Assembly (NCBI GenBank): GCA_000830175.1 | Contig: JQIS01000009.1 | Coordinates: 315,383 to 379,382 of the forward strand | Direction: 5' to 3' | Source of the DNA: Sulfurovum sp. FS08-3 | GTDB lineage: Bacteria > Campylobacterota > Campylobacteria > Campylobacterales > Sulfurovaceae | DNA: 64,000 bases | Shown: in pieces, positions 17,742 through 27,275 of the stretch | How positions within the stretch are numbered: the stretch's first letter is position 1 | Layout of the letters: each line of letters starts with the position of its first letter | Notes under the pieces: model-generated | Told to the model about the DNA's origin: nothing | The model's input: the letters and a program-made list of their open reading frames with translations, nothing else | Database searches by the model: none | Position numbers and translations under genes: made by a program

Positions 17742-20700
17742 ATGAGCCAATTTACCCATCTGCATCTGCATACTGAATATTCGCTTCTTGATGGAGCCAA
17801 CAAAATCAAAGCTTTAGCCAAAAAGACCAAAGAGTTGGGCATGAAAGCGGTGGCTATGACCGATCATGGTAATATGTTTGGAGCGATTGATTTTTATAAT
17901 GCTATGCGTAGTGAGGGGATTAAGCCCATTATCGGACTCGAAGCCTACTTGCACAATCATCCCAATCTTGATGACAAAAGCACCAAACAACGCTTTCATC
18001 TCTGTCTCTATGCCAAAAATGAGATAGGGTACAAAAATCTTATGTATCTTAGCTCCAAAGCCTACATTGAGGGGTTTTACTACTATCCACGCATCAACAA
18101 AGAGCTTTTGCGTGACCATAGCGAAGGGTTGATTTGCTCTTCGGCGTGTCTGCAAGGTGAGGTGGGTTGGCATCTCAATCTTAGCGAACGAAACGTCAAA
18201 AATGGAGCCAAAGGGTATGAGAGAGCCAAAGAGGTGGCTTTGGAGTACAAGGCTATTTTTGGTGAGGATTTTTATCTCGAACTCATGCGTCACGGTATTG
18301 GCGACCAGTATAAGATTGATAACGACCTTATTCGACTCTCTCAAGAGACGGGCATTAAGATTATCGCTACTAACGATACCCACTACCTCGAACAACAACA
18401 CGCCGATTCGCATGAGGCTTTTATGTGTATCGCTATGAACAAACTCTACGATGACCCCACACGACTCCGCCACTCCGTGCATGAATTTTATCTCAAATCG
18501 CCTCAGCAGATGATGGAACTCTATGCCGATATTCCAGAGGCTATCATCCATACGCAAGAGATTGTGGATAAGTGTAATGTGGAGATTAAGCTAGGCAACC
18601 CTACCCCACCCAATTTCAAATTTACCCGTCAAAAAGCCTCATTGCGTGGTATCGCCCTGCCCTATCCCGATGAGGAGTATAGCCTCGAAAACGACAAGGT
18701 GCTTTTTATGCACGAGTGTCGATTGGGATTGCAAAAGCGTTTGAGGCTCGTTGATGCTAGTCGCCACGAGGAGTACAAAGAGCGATTGGAGACCGAAATT
18801 GAGATTATCAACACTATGAAATTCCCTGGCTATATGCTCATCGTTTGGGAGTTTGTCGCCAAAGCCAAAGAGATGGGTATCCCCGTAGGACCTGGGAGGG
18901 GTTCGGCGGCGGGTAGTTTGGTGGCTTATGCTTTGGAGATTACCGATATTGACCCTATCCCTTATGGGCTACTCTTTGAGCGTTTTCTCAATCCCGAACG
19001 GGTAAGTATGCCCGATATTGATATGGACTTTTGCCAAAGCCGTAGGGGTGAGATACTCGATTATGTCGTCGAAAATTACGGACGCAACAACGTAGCCCAA
19101 ATCATCACCTTTGGTAAACTTCTAGCCAAAGGGGTGATACGAGATGTCGCAAGAGTCCTTGATATGCCCTATGCCAAAGCCGATGCCATGGCAAAGCTTA
19201 TCCCTGATGAACTGGGTATTGATCTCAAAAGCTCTTACGAAAAAGAACCCAAAATCAAAGAACTCATAGAGAGCGACCCTCTTGCAGCTAGGGTGTGGGA
19301 GTATGCCCTAGCATTGGAGGGACTCAACCGTAACGCAGGAACACACGCAGCGGGGGTAGTAATCTCCAATGAGCCTCTATGGCACAAAACCCCGCTCTTT
19401 AAACCCTCGGGCATGGAGACAGTAGCGACGCAATACAATGGAAAGTATGTCGAAGATGTTGATTTAATCAAATTTGACTTTTTGGGGCTTAAAACATTGA
19501 CGGTTATCGAAGAGGCGAACAAACTCGTAGCCAAACGCCACGGTGAGCGTATTGATTTCAAACTTCAAGATGTAAACGACAAAGGGGTCTATGAACTCAT
19601 CCAAACGGGACATACGATTGGACTGTTTCAAATCGAATCGGATGGTATGCAAGACCTTAACGCCCGTCTCAAACCCAATAACTTTGAAGATATTATCGCC
19701 GTTTTGGCTCTCTATCGTCCAGGTCCCATGGAGTCGGGAATGCTTGATGATTTTATCGAACGAAAACACGGACGAGCCAAAATTACCTATATGTTTCCAG
19801 AGCTTGAAGAGATACTCAAACCCACCTATGGGGTTATCGTCTATCAAGAACAAGTTATGCAAATCGTGCAAACTATCGGGGGATTTAGTCTGGGTGGGGC
19901 GGATTTGGTACGTCGTGCGATGGGTAAAAAAATCAAAGAGGAGATGGATAGACTCCAAAATGAGTTTGCCAATGGTGCAGCAACCAAGGGATTTGATAGA
20001 ACCAAAGCGGCGGAACTCTTTGATTTGATTGTCAAATTTGCAGGGTATGGTTTCAACAAATCGCACTCTGCTGCCTATGCACTTGTCACTTTCTATACTG
20101 CTTATCTCAAAAGATACCACCCTACCGAATTTATGGCAGCCCTTTTGACGCTCGAAAAAGACAACACCACCAAAGTAGTCAAATACGTCGATGAGGCAAA
20201 ACGTATGGATATTGAACTGCTTCCACCCGATGTCAATCGCTCCGATTTGGTCTTTACTCCCAGTCATGAGGGGGATAGGGAGATTATCCTTTTTGGTATG
20301 GGGGCTATCAAAGGCGTGGGCGATATTGCCGTGCGTAGCATTCTCAAAAGCAAAAGCGAGGGGGGTGAGTTTAAAGATTTGAGCGATTTTATCAGTCGCA
20401 TTGATACCACCAAAGTCAATAAAAAAGTGATCGAATCACTTATCAAATCGGGGGCTATGGATTGTTTTGGCTATTCACGCAAAGCGATGCTTGACTCTAT
20501 CGAACTCATCCTTGAATCAAGCAACAAAGTCTCACAAGCCAAAAAGATGTCTATTGGGTCACTCTTTGGTGACGATACAGAACTTACAACGATTGAAATC
20601 AATATTCCCAATGGCAAAGAGTACGAAGCCCATGAGATTTTGGAACTCGAAAAAGCAACACTGGGTTTTTATGTATCGGGGCATCCGCTTGATAAATACA

Positions 20701-21293
20701 AAGAAGAACTTGAGGGTCTAAACTACACGCTAAGCTCTGAAATTTCTGAACTAAGCGACGGTTCGGAGGCACTCTTTGTGGGTAAAATTGAAAATATTGT
20801 TGAGAAAATATCCAAAAAGGGTCACAAATTTGGAATTGCCAACATCATGGATTTGCACGGCAATATCGAATTGATGCTCTTCGAAGATCGCCTCAAGGAG
20901 CTAGAAAATGATTTTGATACCACAAAACCCATCGCTTTTAAGGTGCGTATTACCAAAGACGATAACTTTACCCGAATGAACCTTCTCAAAATCGAAACCC
21001 TCAAAGATGCTAAAAAAGAGCGGGTGAAGGTCAAAAAAGAGCAAAAACCCATCGATGAAGCACCCAAAGAGTTTCCTATTGCCCTTGCTATTGATTTGGC
21101 ACCCGATGCTAAGCTTGTTGAGGAGCTTTTTCATTTGGCACAAAAGTATCAAGGCAATCGCTCTTTGGAGCTTCATATCAAATCCAAATTGGTTGATGTA
21201 ATTGTCGAATCGAAGCTAAAAGTAAGCGATTTGATTATCCAAGAGGCAAAAGCAATAGGAATTTACCCCGTAGAGGAGCTAATGGTCGTCTAG
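17742..21293 (+). CDS. dnaE: DNA polymerase III alpha subunit
   Basis: 1183 aa, normal for DnaE1-type. Order: PHP domain with HLHLHTEYS at the start and TDHGNMFGA; palm with the catalytic carboxylates in PDIDMDF; the fingers and thumb (GPGRGSAAGSLVAY, GTHAAGVVIS); the helix-hairpin-helix region near GVGDIAVRSI; an OB domain near residue 1000 (EALFVGKIENIVEKISKKG); and a C-terminal tau-binding tail. It is the replicative polymerase of the chromosome. Downstream hairpin 10 bases after the stop. Confidence 0.98.
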   Translation: MSQFTHLHLHTEYSLLDGANKIKALAKKTKELGMKAVAMTDHGNMFGAIDFYNAMRSEGIKPIIGLEAYLHNHPNLDDKSTKQRFHLCLYAKNEIGYKNLMYLSSKAYIEGFYYYPRINKELLRDHSEGLICSSACLQGEVGWHLNLSERNVKNGAKGYERAKEVALEYKAIFGEDFYLELMRHGIGDQYKIDNDLIRLSQETGIKIIATNDTHYLEQQHADSHEAFMCIAMNKLYDDPTRLRHSVHEFYLKSPQQMMELYADIPEAIIHTQEIVDKCNVEIKLGNPTPPNFKFTRQKASLRGIALPYPDEEYSLENDKVLFMHECRLGLQKRLRLVDASRHEEYKERLETEIEIINTMKFPGYMLIVWEFVAKAKEMGIPVGPGRGSAAGSLVAYALEITDIDPIPYGLLFERFLNPERVSMPDIDMDFCQSRRGEILDYVVENYGRNNVAQIITFGKLLAKGVIRDVARVLDMPYAKADAMAKLIPDELGIDLKSSYEKEPKIKELIESDPLAARVWEYALALEGLNRNAGTHAAGVVISNEPLWHKTPLFKPSGMETVATQYNGKYVEDVDLIKFDFLGLKTLTVIEEANKLVAKRHGERIDFKLQDVNDKGVYELIQTGHTIGLFQIESDGMQDLNARLKPNNFEDIIAVLALYRPGPMESGMLDDFIERKHGRAKITYMFPELEEILKPTYGVIVYQEQVMQIVQTIGGFSLGGADLVRRAMGKKIKEEMDRLQNEFANGAATKGFDRTKAAELFDLIVKFAGYGFNKSHSAAYALVTFYTAYLKRYHPTEFMAALLTLEKDNTTKVVKYVDEAKRMDIELLPPDVNRSDLVFTPSHEGDREIILFGMGAIKGVGDIAVRSILKSKSEGGEFKDLSDFISRIDTTKVNKKVIESLIKSGAMDCFGYSRKAMLDSIELILESSNKVSQAKKMSIGSLFGDDTELTTIEINIPNGKEYEAHEILELEKATLGFYVSGHPLDKYKEELEGLNYTLSSEISELSDGSEALFVGKIENIVEKISKKGHKFGIANIMDLHGNIELMLFEDRLKELENDFDTTKPIAFKVRITKDDNFTRMNLLKIETLKDAKKERVKVKKEQKPIDEAPKEFPIALAIDLAPDAKLVEELFHLAQKYQGNRSLELHIKSKLVDVIVESKLKVSDLIIQEAKAIGIYPVEELMVV

Positions 21294-21303
21294 GTAATTG
21301 AAC

Positions 21304-21320
21304 CCTAAGCGAAGCTTAGG
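21304..21320 (+). terminator. Hairpin after dnaE
   Basis: Seven-base perfect stem (CCTAAGC/GCTTAGG) with a GAA loop, starting 10 bases after the dnaE stop and followed by a short T-rich run. Weak intrinsic terminator or attenuator before the next gene. Confidence 0.5.
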
Positions 21321-21352
21321 TAAGATTTTGCCAACACCAACAAGGAGTATAA

Positions 21353-22501
21353 ATGCTAAGATTTGTCGTTTCATCTGCCGATGAGATGCACCTAGAAAAT
21401 TTACGAACGGCTATTTTTAGCTATATCCTAGCCTTGCAAAAAGGTGAAGGATTTATGCTTTATATTGATGAACGTTGCCTCAATGATGAAGCTATTTTTA
21501 TGCTTTTGGAGAAATTTGCCTTGCCCCATGAGCAACGCTTGTACCAAAACGAACGCAAACATATTCATCAAGCCTTAGCTAGGAGACTTTTTGAAGAGAA
21601 AAAAGCCTTTGTTGATGACTCAAAAGAGGTCTCTACACAAGAGCTTCAAGCCTCTTTTGAACTCAGATTGCACAAACCCGATGTTGCCCCAGTCCTCAAC
21701 GATTTAATAGCGGGAGCAATAACCGCTTCACCCAAGGAGATTGATAACTTTGTCATTTTACAAACTCATGCGATACCGACGACTGATTTTGCTTGTGCTT
21801 GTGATGATATGCTTAACGGCATTACGAGCATTATTACTACTTATGGTGACCTAACAAAGAGCATCAAAGGACACCACATTCAAGAGATACTGGGCTATAC
21901 CCAACCCATTACCTATTGGCATTTGCCCCCAATCGATGGAGGCAACACCACTCTTGAAGGGTTACTCAAAGAGGGTTTTTTGCCCGATGCGATTATCAAC
22001 TATGTGATTGCACTAGGTTACCCAACACCCGTAGAAATTTTTACATTGCCTGATGCGATAGAGTGGTTTGACCCAACCAAACTCTCCCGTGACTCTGTGC
22101 GTTTGGATTGGGATAGATTGCGTTTTATCAACCGTGAACATCTGCGACGCATGGAGGACAAGAGACTCTCAACCCTCTTTGGCTTTGCCGATAGCGATAT
22201 AGGGAAATTGGCAAAACTCTATCTTGAAAAAGTCTCTACGATTAATGAACTAGAGGTCAAAATCAAAGCGATTTTTGCACCCAAAAGATGCACGGGCAAC
22301 GCCAAATTGGTGCAAGAGATTATTCTCCAAGCCCCTATGCTCTACACCTTCGAGACCTTTGTGGGGTATCTCAAAAAAGAGTCAAAGTTGGAAGAGATGG
22401 CACTCAAAGAGGCACTGCAAACACTCTTTTGTGAGCAAGATATAGAACCAAGCCTTATCTATCCATTCATTAAATCTTATATTACGGAGGTTGTCGCATG
22501 A
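21353..22501 (+). CDS. Catalytically degenerate glutamyl-tRNA synthetase-like protein
   Basis: 382 aa (GltX is usually 430-470). Clear GluRS backbone: LRTAIFSYILALQKGEGF at 17-34, TTDFACACDDMLNGI, ILGYTQPITYWHLPPI, EGFLPDAIINYVIALGY at 207-223, LRFINREHLRRM, and an end (IYPFIKSYI) like epsilonproteobacterial GltX. But the ATP site is lost. The HIGN motif reads HLEN (13-16) and its preceding PTG reads SAD, the IEDTD loop reads IDERC, and the KLSKR loop is deleted after PPIDGG (192-197). Aminoacylation seems impossible. The frame is long and clean, so it is not a fresh pseudogene. Position before yggT and slt matches, from memory, a GltX locus of Campylobacter. Its role is unknown. Confidence 0.85.
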   Translation: MLRFVVSSADEMHLENLRTAIFSYILALQKGEGFMLYIDERCLNDEAIFMLLEKFALPHEQRLYQNERKHIHQALARRLFEEKKAFVDDSKEVSTQELQASFELRLHKPDVAPVLNDLIAGAITASPKEIDNFVILQTHAIPTTDFACACDDMLNGITSIITTYGDLTKSIKGHHIQEILGYTQPITYWHLPPIDGGNTTLEGLLKEGFLPDAIINYVIALGYPTPVEIFTLPDAIEWFDPTKLSRDSVRLDWDRLRFINREHLRRMEDKRLSTLFGFADSDIGKLAKLYLEKVSTINELEVKIKAIFAPKRCTGNAKLVQEIILQAPMLYTFETFVGYLKKESKLEEMALKEALQTLFCEQDIEPSLIYPFIKSYITEVVA

Positions 22502-22770
22502 GTTTCATCATGATTCCTGTTTTGCAACTGTTGCATACACTTATTACGCTCTACATTATTGTGGTTTTTGTTTCGGCAATACTTAGCTTTGTACGTCCTG
22601 ACCCCTACAATCCTATTGTGCAAACGATTTACAAACTCACCGAGCCTGTTTTTGATTTCGTACGCAAAAAAATCCCTTTTGTGGTGATGGGGGGGATTGA
22701 TCTCTCACCGCTTGTGATTTTGTTGGGGTTGCAGTTTATAGACAATATTATTTTGCAATTAGTACGCTAG
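22498..22770 (+). CDS. YggT-family membrane protein
   Basis: 90 aa with two membrane helices (about 7-28 and 68-86) around a loop holding the family motif FVRPDPYNPIVQ and EPVFDFVRKKIP. YggT proteins are small inner-membrane proteins of unclear role, linked in different bacteria to osmotic stress and cell-division placement. Starts inside the stop of the GltX-like gene (ATGA overlap) and its stop touches the slt start, so the three are one operon. Confidence 0.92.
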   Translation: MSFIMIPVLQLLHTLITLYIIVVFVSAILSFVRPDPYNPIVQTIYKLTEPVFDFVRKKIPFVVMGGIDLSPLVILLGLQFIDNIILQLVR

Positions 22771-24297
22771 ATGATGCGTTTGATTTTTCTTTTTGCTCTT
22801 GTAGTGATTGGGGCGTATGCCAAATATTTTGACTTTGATTATGTCAATCAAATGCCTACAAGCAGAGAGAAAGATTACTATATTTGGCGTTATCTCCTGC
22901 AAGATGACACCAATCAAACCCAAGCCATTGAGATTACCAAAGGAGCTTTTGCACTCAATAGCAAGATGATTGAAGCTTTTCGCAAAAAAACAGGATTTAA
23001 CCCAACGCTCACACATAAACCTCTCCCCAAACCCACCCAAGCCCAAAAAGAGGCGTGGAGACGCAAAGCTCAAATATCCAAAGAGGTCAAAAAGGCCCCT
23101 CATCCCATGCGAGAGTTTCTTAAAAAAGAGGCGGATATGCAAACTTTTATTTTCAATAACGCTACCAAAGCCGAACGCAAAAAGTTTAACCATATCCTCA
23201 CGCCCAATCAATACCAAAAACTCACCCACAGTGTCCAATTTAATCGCTCCATTGAGCTTATCGAAGAGGAGGGTTTGGAGTATCTTCAAAAATCCTTCCT
23301 CTTTGCACCTGCTTTGACCAATGCACTTACCTACGATACAAACATCAAACTTGCACTCAATGCCCTACGCAACGATAAGCCCGATATTGCCCTGCTCTAC
23401 TTTGGCGAAGCACGCAAAAAAGCTACGCAAGGCACTTCCAAAGACCTCACCTCTTTTTGGCTCTATTTGATTAGCAAAGATGAGATATATCTCAATGCCC
23501 TTATCAAAAGCAAAGATATTAATATCTATACCCTTTTGGCTCGTGATAGATTACGATTGCACTACCCCGATACCATTAATCCCACTTTTAGTAGGCAACG
23601 CAACCCAAATTTTGATATTACCGACCCTATCGCATGGGCAAAACTCAAAACAAAAATATTTGATATAAGCGTCGATAATCATAAACTTGCACAACATTTT
23701 GCTACCACCGAAACCATAGCCCACTACAGCTACATCAAAGCCAAAGCGTATAATTATCAAAAACACTACTTTCCCCTGCTCTATCGTGATCTTATGCGTC
23801 ACTTGCCTTTGCAGCGTCAAGCCCTTATTTACGCTATTGCCAGACAAGAGAGTCGCTTTGTTCCCGCCTCTATCTCAAGCAGTTTTGCATTGGGTATGAT
23901 GCAAATCATGCCTTTTTTGGTCGAAGATATAGCCAAAAAGCGAGGCGATAGTATTGATTTGGATGATATGTTTGACCCTCACAAAGCTTTGGTGTATGCC
24001 AACTTTCATTTGGATTATCTCCAAAGTTGGCTCTTTAACCCTCTGCTAGTAGCCTACGCTTACAATGGCGGAATAGGCTTTACCAAAGGATTGCTTACGC
24101 ATCAAAATCTCTTTAATAACACCAAATATGAGCCTTTTTTAAGTATGGAGTCGATTGAGGTCAAAGAGACAAGAGAGTATGGCAAGGCGGTACTTGCCAA
24201 TTATGTCATCTATCTCAACAAATTGGGACACCCCATGCGTATATCGCAAATCCTCAAACACCTCAAAGATGCCACAAACGTCGATAGATTCAGATAA
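22771..24297 (+). CDS. slt: Soluble lytic murein transglycosylase
   Basis: 508 aa. Signal peptide (LIFLFALVVIGAYA), long helical superhelix domain, then the Slt catalytic domain near residue 350: catalytic Glu in ARQESRF, followed by GMMQIMP and AYNGG. It cleaves peptidoglycan to 1,6-anhydro-muropeptides in the periplasm during wall growth and turnover. The start may be the ATG at 22771 or the next one at 22774. Follows yggT directly. Confidence 0.94.
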   Translation: MMRLIFLFALVVIGAYAKYFDFDYVNQMPTSREKDYYIWRYLLQDDTNQTQAIEITKGAFALNSKMIEAFRKKTGFNPTLTHKPLPKPTQAQKEAWRRKAQISKEVKKAPHPMREFLKKEADMQTFIFNNATKAERKKFNHILTPNQYQKLTHSVQFNRSIELIEEEGLEYLQKSFLFAPALTNALTYDTNIKLALNALRNDKPDIALLYFGEARKKATQGTSKDLTSFWLYLISKDEIYLNALIKSKDINIYTLLARDRLRLHYPDTINPTFSRQRNPNFDITDPIAWAKLKTKIFDISVDNHKLAQHFATTETIAHYSYIKAKAYNYQKHYFPLLYRDLMRHLPLQRQALIYAIARQESRFVPASISSSFALGMMQIMPFLVEDIAKKRGDSIDLDDMFDPHKALVYANFHLDYLQSWLFNPLLVAYAYNGGIGFTKGLLTHQNLFNNTKYEPFLSMESIEVKETREYGKAVLANYVIYLNKLGHPMRISQILKHLKDATNVDRFR

Positions 24298-24324
24298 CAA
24301 TCTTTATATTGGATATATTAGGAT

Positions 24325-24537
24325 CTGATGTTACGCACTTTGCCCAACGTACCAATCTTTGAGCGAGTCATTGCGAGGCACGAAGCAATCTATTTTCAAA
24401 TATGTCACCACGAACGACCTTGAAAGCGAAGCGATTGGCGAGTGGTGACGCTTTTTTGCCTACTTTTTTCTAAAAAAAAGTAGGCATAAATCTTAGATTA
24501 CTTGCGTTCGCAATGACGTAAAAGTGCGTAAGGTCAG
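24325..24537. repeat. MITE-like structured repeat, copy A
   Basis: About 213 bases between slt and nuoI, bounded by inverted ends: left CTGATGTTACGCACTTT (24325-24341) and right AAAGTGCGTAAGGTCAG (24521-24537), matching at 15 of 17 positions. Inside are further paired arms: GTCATTGCGA with TCGCAATGAC, GTCACCAC with GTGGTGAC, and TGCCTACTTTT with AAAAGTAGGCA. It carries no open frame. A second copy lies at 30030-30290 and a matching left end near 34015. Nested palindromes of this kind fit a non-autonomous transposon or a REP-like element. Confidence 0.75.
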
Positions 24538-24564
24538 TTAGGATGTCAAGATGCTTTATTGTAG

Positions 24565-25104
24565 CTACTTGGAAGCAACCCCGCTCTTTGCGATAGAGTT
24601 TTCGTTGGCAAAGGCTCCACGGTGGCTTAAGAGTTGCTCTTTTTCGAGCAAAAAATCCTCTCGTTTGTTGCCTATGAGGCTAAATATTCCCGTGTCCATT
24701 CGTATCGCATCGCAGGGACACGCCTCGACGCAGTAGCCACAAAAGACGCATTCAAGCGTATCAATAGCAAAGCGTTGGGGCATCTTCTCATCAACCCCAT
24801 CCTCTCTTTGCGTAGCCTCAATAAAAATGCACTCCGAGGGACAAGCACTAGCACACATAAAACACGCCACACACGCCACACCCCCATCTTCACGATGCGT
24901 CAATCGGTGCAAACCTCGATAGCGTCCGCTTATATCTTTGGGTTGCTCTTCGGGGTACTCCAATACATCCATACGGTTAATATCATTGACATTACCCAAA
25001 AGATGTTTGGCGGTGATTGTGAGTCCCTCAATAATAGCAGGAATAAAGATACGGTGTTTCCATTGGACGTTGTATCGCTCAATGACTTTGATATTTTTTT
25101 TCAT
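24565..25104 (-). CDS. nuoI: NADH-quinone oxidoreductase subunit I
   Basis: 179 aa. Peripheral-arm subunit of complex I carrying two [4Fe-4S] clusters next to the quinone site. Both ligand sets are present: CVACFMCASACP and CVFCGYCVEACP. Starts immediately after the nuoH stop. Only nuoH and nuoI of the usual 14-gene nuo set are here; the MITE-like repeat copy A follows downstream. The other subunits must be beyond this window or elsewhere in the genome. Confidence 0.96.
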   Translation of the reverse strand: MKKNIKVIERYNVQWKHRIFIPAIIEGLTITAKHLLGNVNDINRMDVLEYPEEQPKDISGRYRGLHRLTHREDGGVACVACFMCASACPSECIFIEATQREDGVDEKMPQRFAIDTLECVFCGYCVEACPCDAIRMDTGIFSLIGNKREDFLLEKEQLLSHRGAFANENSIAKSGVASK

Positions 25105-26400
25105 CTATGCTCCTAAGGCTACTACGACAATGGCGGTTACAAAAATATTGACCAATGCAAGAGGCAAGAGGTAGTTCCAACCTAGCTTTTGGACTTGATC
25201 GTAACGAAAGCGTGGCAACGTCCAACGTACCACAATAAAAAAGATATTAAAGAGCATCAATTTGGCAATAAAAATAGCAATTTGCAACGCCATGACACCC
25301 AACCCAACAGCAAGTGACTCTTTGGGTTGCATGATGAGATAGACCATCACAAGCTCTATCATTAGACTCATTGCAATAAGCGTATAGGTGAGTACTTTGG
25401 TTTCAAAGGCTCTGCCCCCGTCGCTTGAAAGAGTCCTATTTACAGCATTGTTTTTGTGCATCCAACGGATAAAATAATAGATAAAAATCGGCAAAAAGAG
25501 CATCAAAACGATGGCAATAGCATCAAAATGGCTAAAAAGATCATTGGTAGAGAGATAAGGGAGCTGATAACCGCCAAAAAAGAGAGTAATAATCACCGCA
25601 CTCGCACTGTTCATAGCAATATACTCTCCCATAAAATAGAGAGCAAACTTCATAGCCGAAAACTCCGTCATGTGACCTGCAACAATCTCACTCTCACCCT
25701 CGGCGACATTAAAGGGTGCTCGATTGGTCTCGACAAAAAGCGTCACGATAAAGATAAAAGTCGCCAAAGGTTGCACCACAATGCCCCACGCAGGTAAAAA
25801 GCCCCAAATGGTATCGCTTTGCCACGCTACCATGGTATTAAAATCAATCGTTTGATAGGTGATAATCATTGCTACGATACTTAGTCCCATGGGAAGCTCG
25901 TAGCCTAGCATAAGTGAAGTGGCTCTTTGGCTACCCAAAAGTGCGTATTTGTTGTGGCTTACCCATCCACCAAAAAGCACACCCATAACCCCAATCGAAC
26001 CAATCGATAGATACCAAAGAATACCCCAATCAACGGGCAGTGCTTGAATAGGATAGCTTTGCGTTCCTAGTTGCAGATTATCCGCAAAAGGAATGACCAT
26101 AAAACCTAGCAAAGCACAGACAAACAAAATAGAGGGTGCGACGATAAAGAGCCACTCATGTTTGCCAATGTGTTTGGGATAATACTCCTCTTTGAATACC
26201 AATTTAATCACATCGGCAAAGGATTGCACCACGCCCCCGAGTCTAAAACCCAATACATTCGTACGATTGGGTCCTTTTCTATCTTGAATAAGCCCCGCCA
26301 CACGTCGCTCCAACCATACCAATACGGGTATCATCAAAAGAGCCAAAAGCAATGCCAAAACAATAGAAAAAAGCGTGATAACCACTGCACCCAAACTCAT
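25105..26400 (-). CDS. nuoH: NADH-quinone oxidoreductase subunit H (long form)
   Basis: 431 aa; the family is usually about 320-345. Membrane subunit that forms much of the quinone chamber. Conserved pieces: ERRVAGLIQDRKGPNR, the loop ETNRAPFNVAEGESEIVAGHMTEFS, and the C-terminal PRFRYDQVQKLGWNYLLPLAL. About 90 extra residues lie between helix 7 and that C-terminus (around 300-385) and add membrane helices. The ATG overlaps the stop of a HEPN gene (ATGA), so nuoHI is translationally tied to a TA module. Confidence 0.93.
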   Translation of the reverse strand: MSLGAVVITLFSIVLALLLALLMIPVLVWLERRVAGLIQDRKGPNRTNVLGFRLGGVVQSFADVIKLVFKEEYYPKHIGKHEWLFIVAPSILFVCALLGFMVIPFADNLQLGTQSYPIQALPVDWGILWYLSIGSIGVMGVLFGGWVSHNKYALLGSQRATSLMLGYELPMGLSIVAMIITYQTIDFNTMVAWQSDTIWGFLPAWGIVVQPLATFIFIVTLFVETNRAPFNVAEGESEIVAGHMTEFSAMKFALYFMGEYIAMNSASAVIITLFFGGYQLPYLSTNDLFSHFDAIAIVLMLFLPIFIYYFIRWMHKNNAVNRTLSSDGGRAFETKVLTYTLIAMSLMIELVMVYLIMQPKESLAVGLGVMALQIAIFIAKLMLFNIFFIVVRWTLPRFRYDQVQKLGWNYLLPLALVNIFVTAIVVVALGA

Positions 26401-26885
26401 CGGTTCTCTTTTTGTATGAATTGTGAAATGCCATCAAGAATCTCTTTTAAATCTTGTTTAAACCTATAAATAGCATTTAAAATAGTGATAGCGGTTTTGT
26501 CGTTGTCTTCATAATCGTGGGCTATCTCATTTCTAAGGTCTCGCAACTCAAACCACTCATCAACATTAACAATATCAATCGCTTCAAGCCTATTGAGAAT
26601 ATCCAAAAATGGCTTATTGATATTTTCTCCCTCATACAAAAGTACCGATTTAAAAAGTTTAGCCCCCATACAATCTTGAAGTTTGGAAAATCGATAGATG
26701 ATTTGGTCGCTGTAAGCTAAATGTTCGATGGAAGTGACTATTTTATGAAAATCATCCAAAGCAATAGGAAAAGTATAGCTTTTTTTGAGGGCTTCAAAAG
26801 CATTTTCAAGCCGTGTGAGGTGCTTGTAGCTCTCCGATAAGCTATCGGTTACTTTTTGTTGATAGACTAAAGTTTTATTCCCCAT
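26397..26885 (-). CDS. HEPN-domain (HepT-like) toxin of an MNT-HEPN pair
   Basis: 162 aa, all helical. The catalytic RNase motif of HEPN toxins is visible: RNEIAHDY (RxxxxH followed by xY) near residue 117. The family cuts RNA or is inactivated by AMPylation from its MNT partner. The partner overlaps its start by 19 bases upstream, and its own stop overlaps the nuoH start by 4. Both motifs are intact, so the pair is probably active. A possible defence role is inferred from the family. Confidence 0.85.
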   Translation of the reverse strand: MGNKTLVYQQKVTDSLSESYKHLTRLENAFEALKKSYTFPIALDDFHKIVTSIEHLAYSDQIIYRFSKLQDCMGAKLFKSVLLYEGENINKPFLDILNRLEAIDIVNVDEWFELRDLRNEIAHDYEDNDKTAITILNAIYRFKQDLKEILDGISQFIQKENR

Positions 26886-27154
26886 TGTATCGCTTCCTTT
26901 TCTATAAGTCTTGTGTTGTCGGTATTAAATACAATATCAATCTTTTGATCGCCCAGTTCTCGTTTGGTGCGTGATAGAAATTTAATCTTTTTTTCAAATA
27001 AATTTGAATGGTCTTGGAGTACAAAATACAAATCAATATCCCCGCCCTTTTTGCTATCGTCGATGCGACTACCAAAAAGATAGATTTCACCGTTTTGAAA
27101 AAACTCTTGGAAGTATTTTTTGAAGACCTCAATGTATCTGGGTGATAGTCTCAT
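26867..27154 (-). CDS. MNT-type nucleotidyltransferase antitoxin
   Basis: 95 aa. Signature LFGSRIDD then GGDIDLYF (GSx10DxD, residues 27-41), later IDIVFN supplying a third carboxylate. Antitoxin of the adjoining HEPN protein. First gene on the minus strand of a block that runs into nuoHI. Divergent from clpB, with 180 bases between. Confidence 0.88.
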   Translation of the reverse strand: MRLSPRYIEVFKKYFQEFFQNGEIYLFGSRIDDSKKGGDIDLYFVLQDHSNLFEKKIKFLSRTKRELGDQKIDIVFNTDNTRLIEKEAIQWGIKL

Positions 27155-27275
27155 GGGAGAGATACTCCTTGGGAATTGTTTGTGTCATAATATATCAAGA
27201 AGTTACTTAAATCCGCTTTTAACGCTTCGGTTTTGGAGTAATAGTATTGTATCTAAATAATTTTGTTTAAGATAC

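Noticed and set aside
19464..20267. Open frame of 267 codons opposite dnaE
   Set aside because: Same reason: antisense shadow of a strongly conserved gene, no start signal or family match.
24325..24537. CRISPR or tRNA-like array in the slt-nuoI spacer
   Set aside because: Repeats are nested palindromes and not regularly spaced direct repeats; no cloverleaf or CCA end is present.
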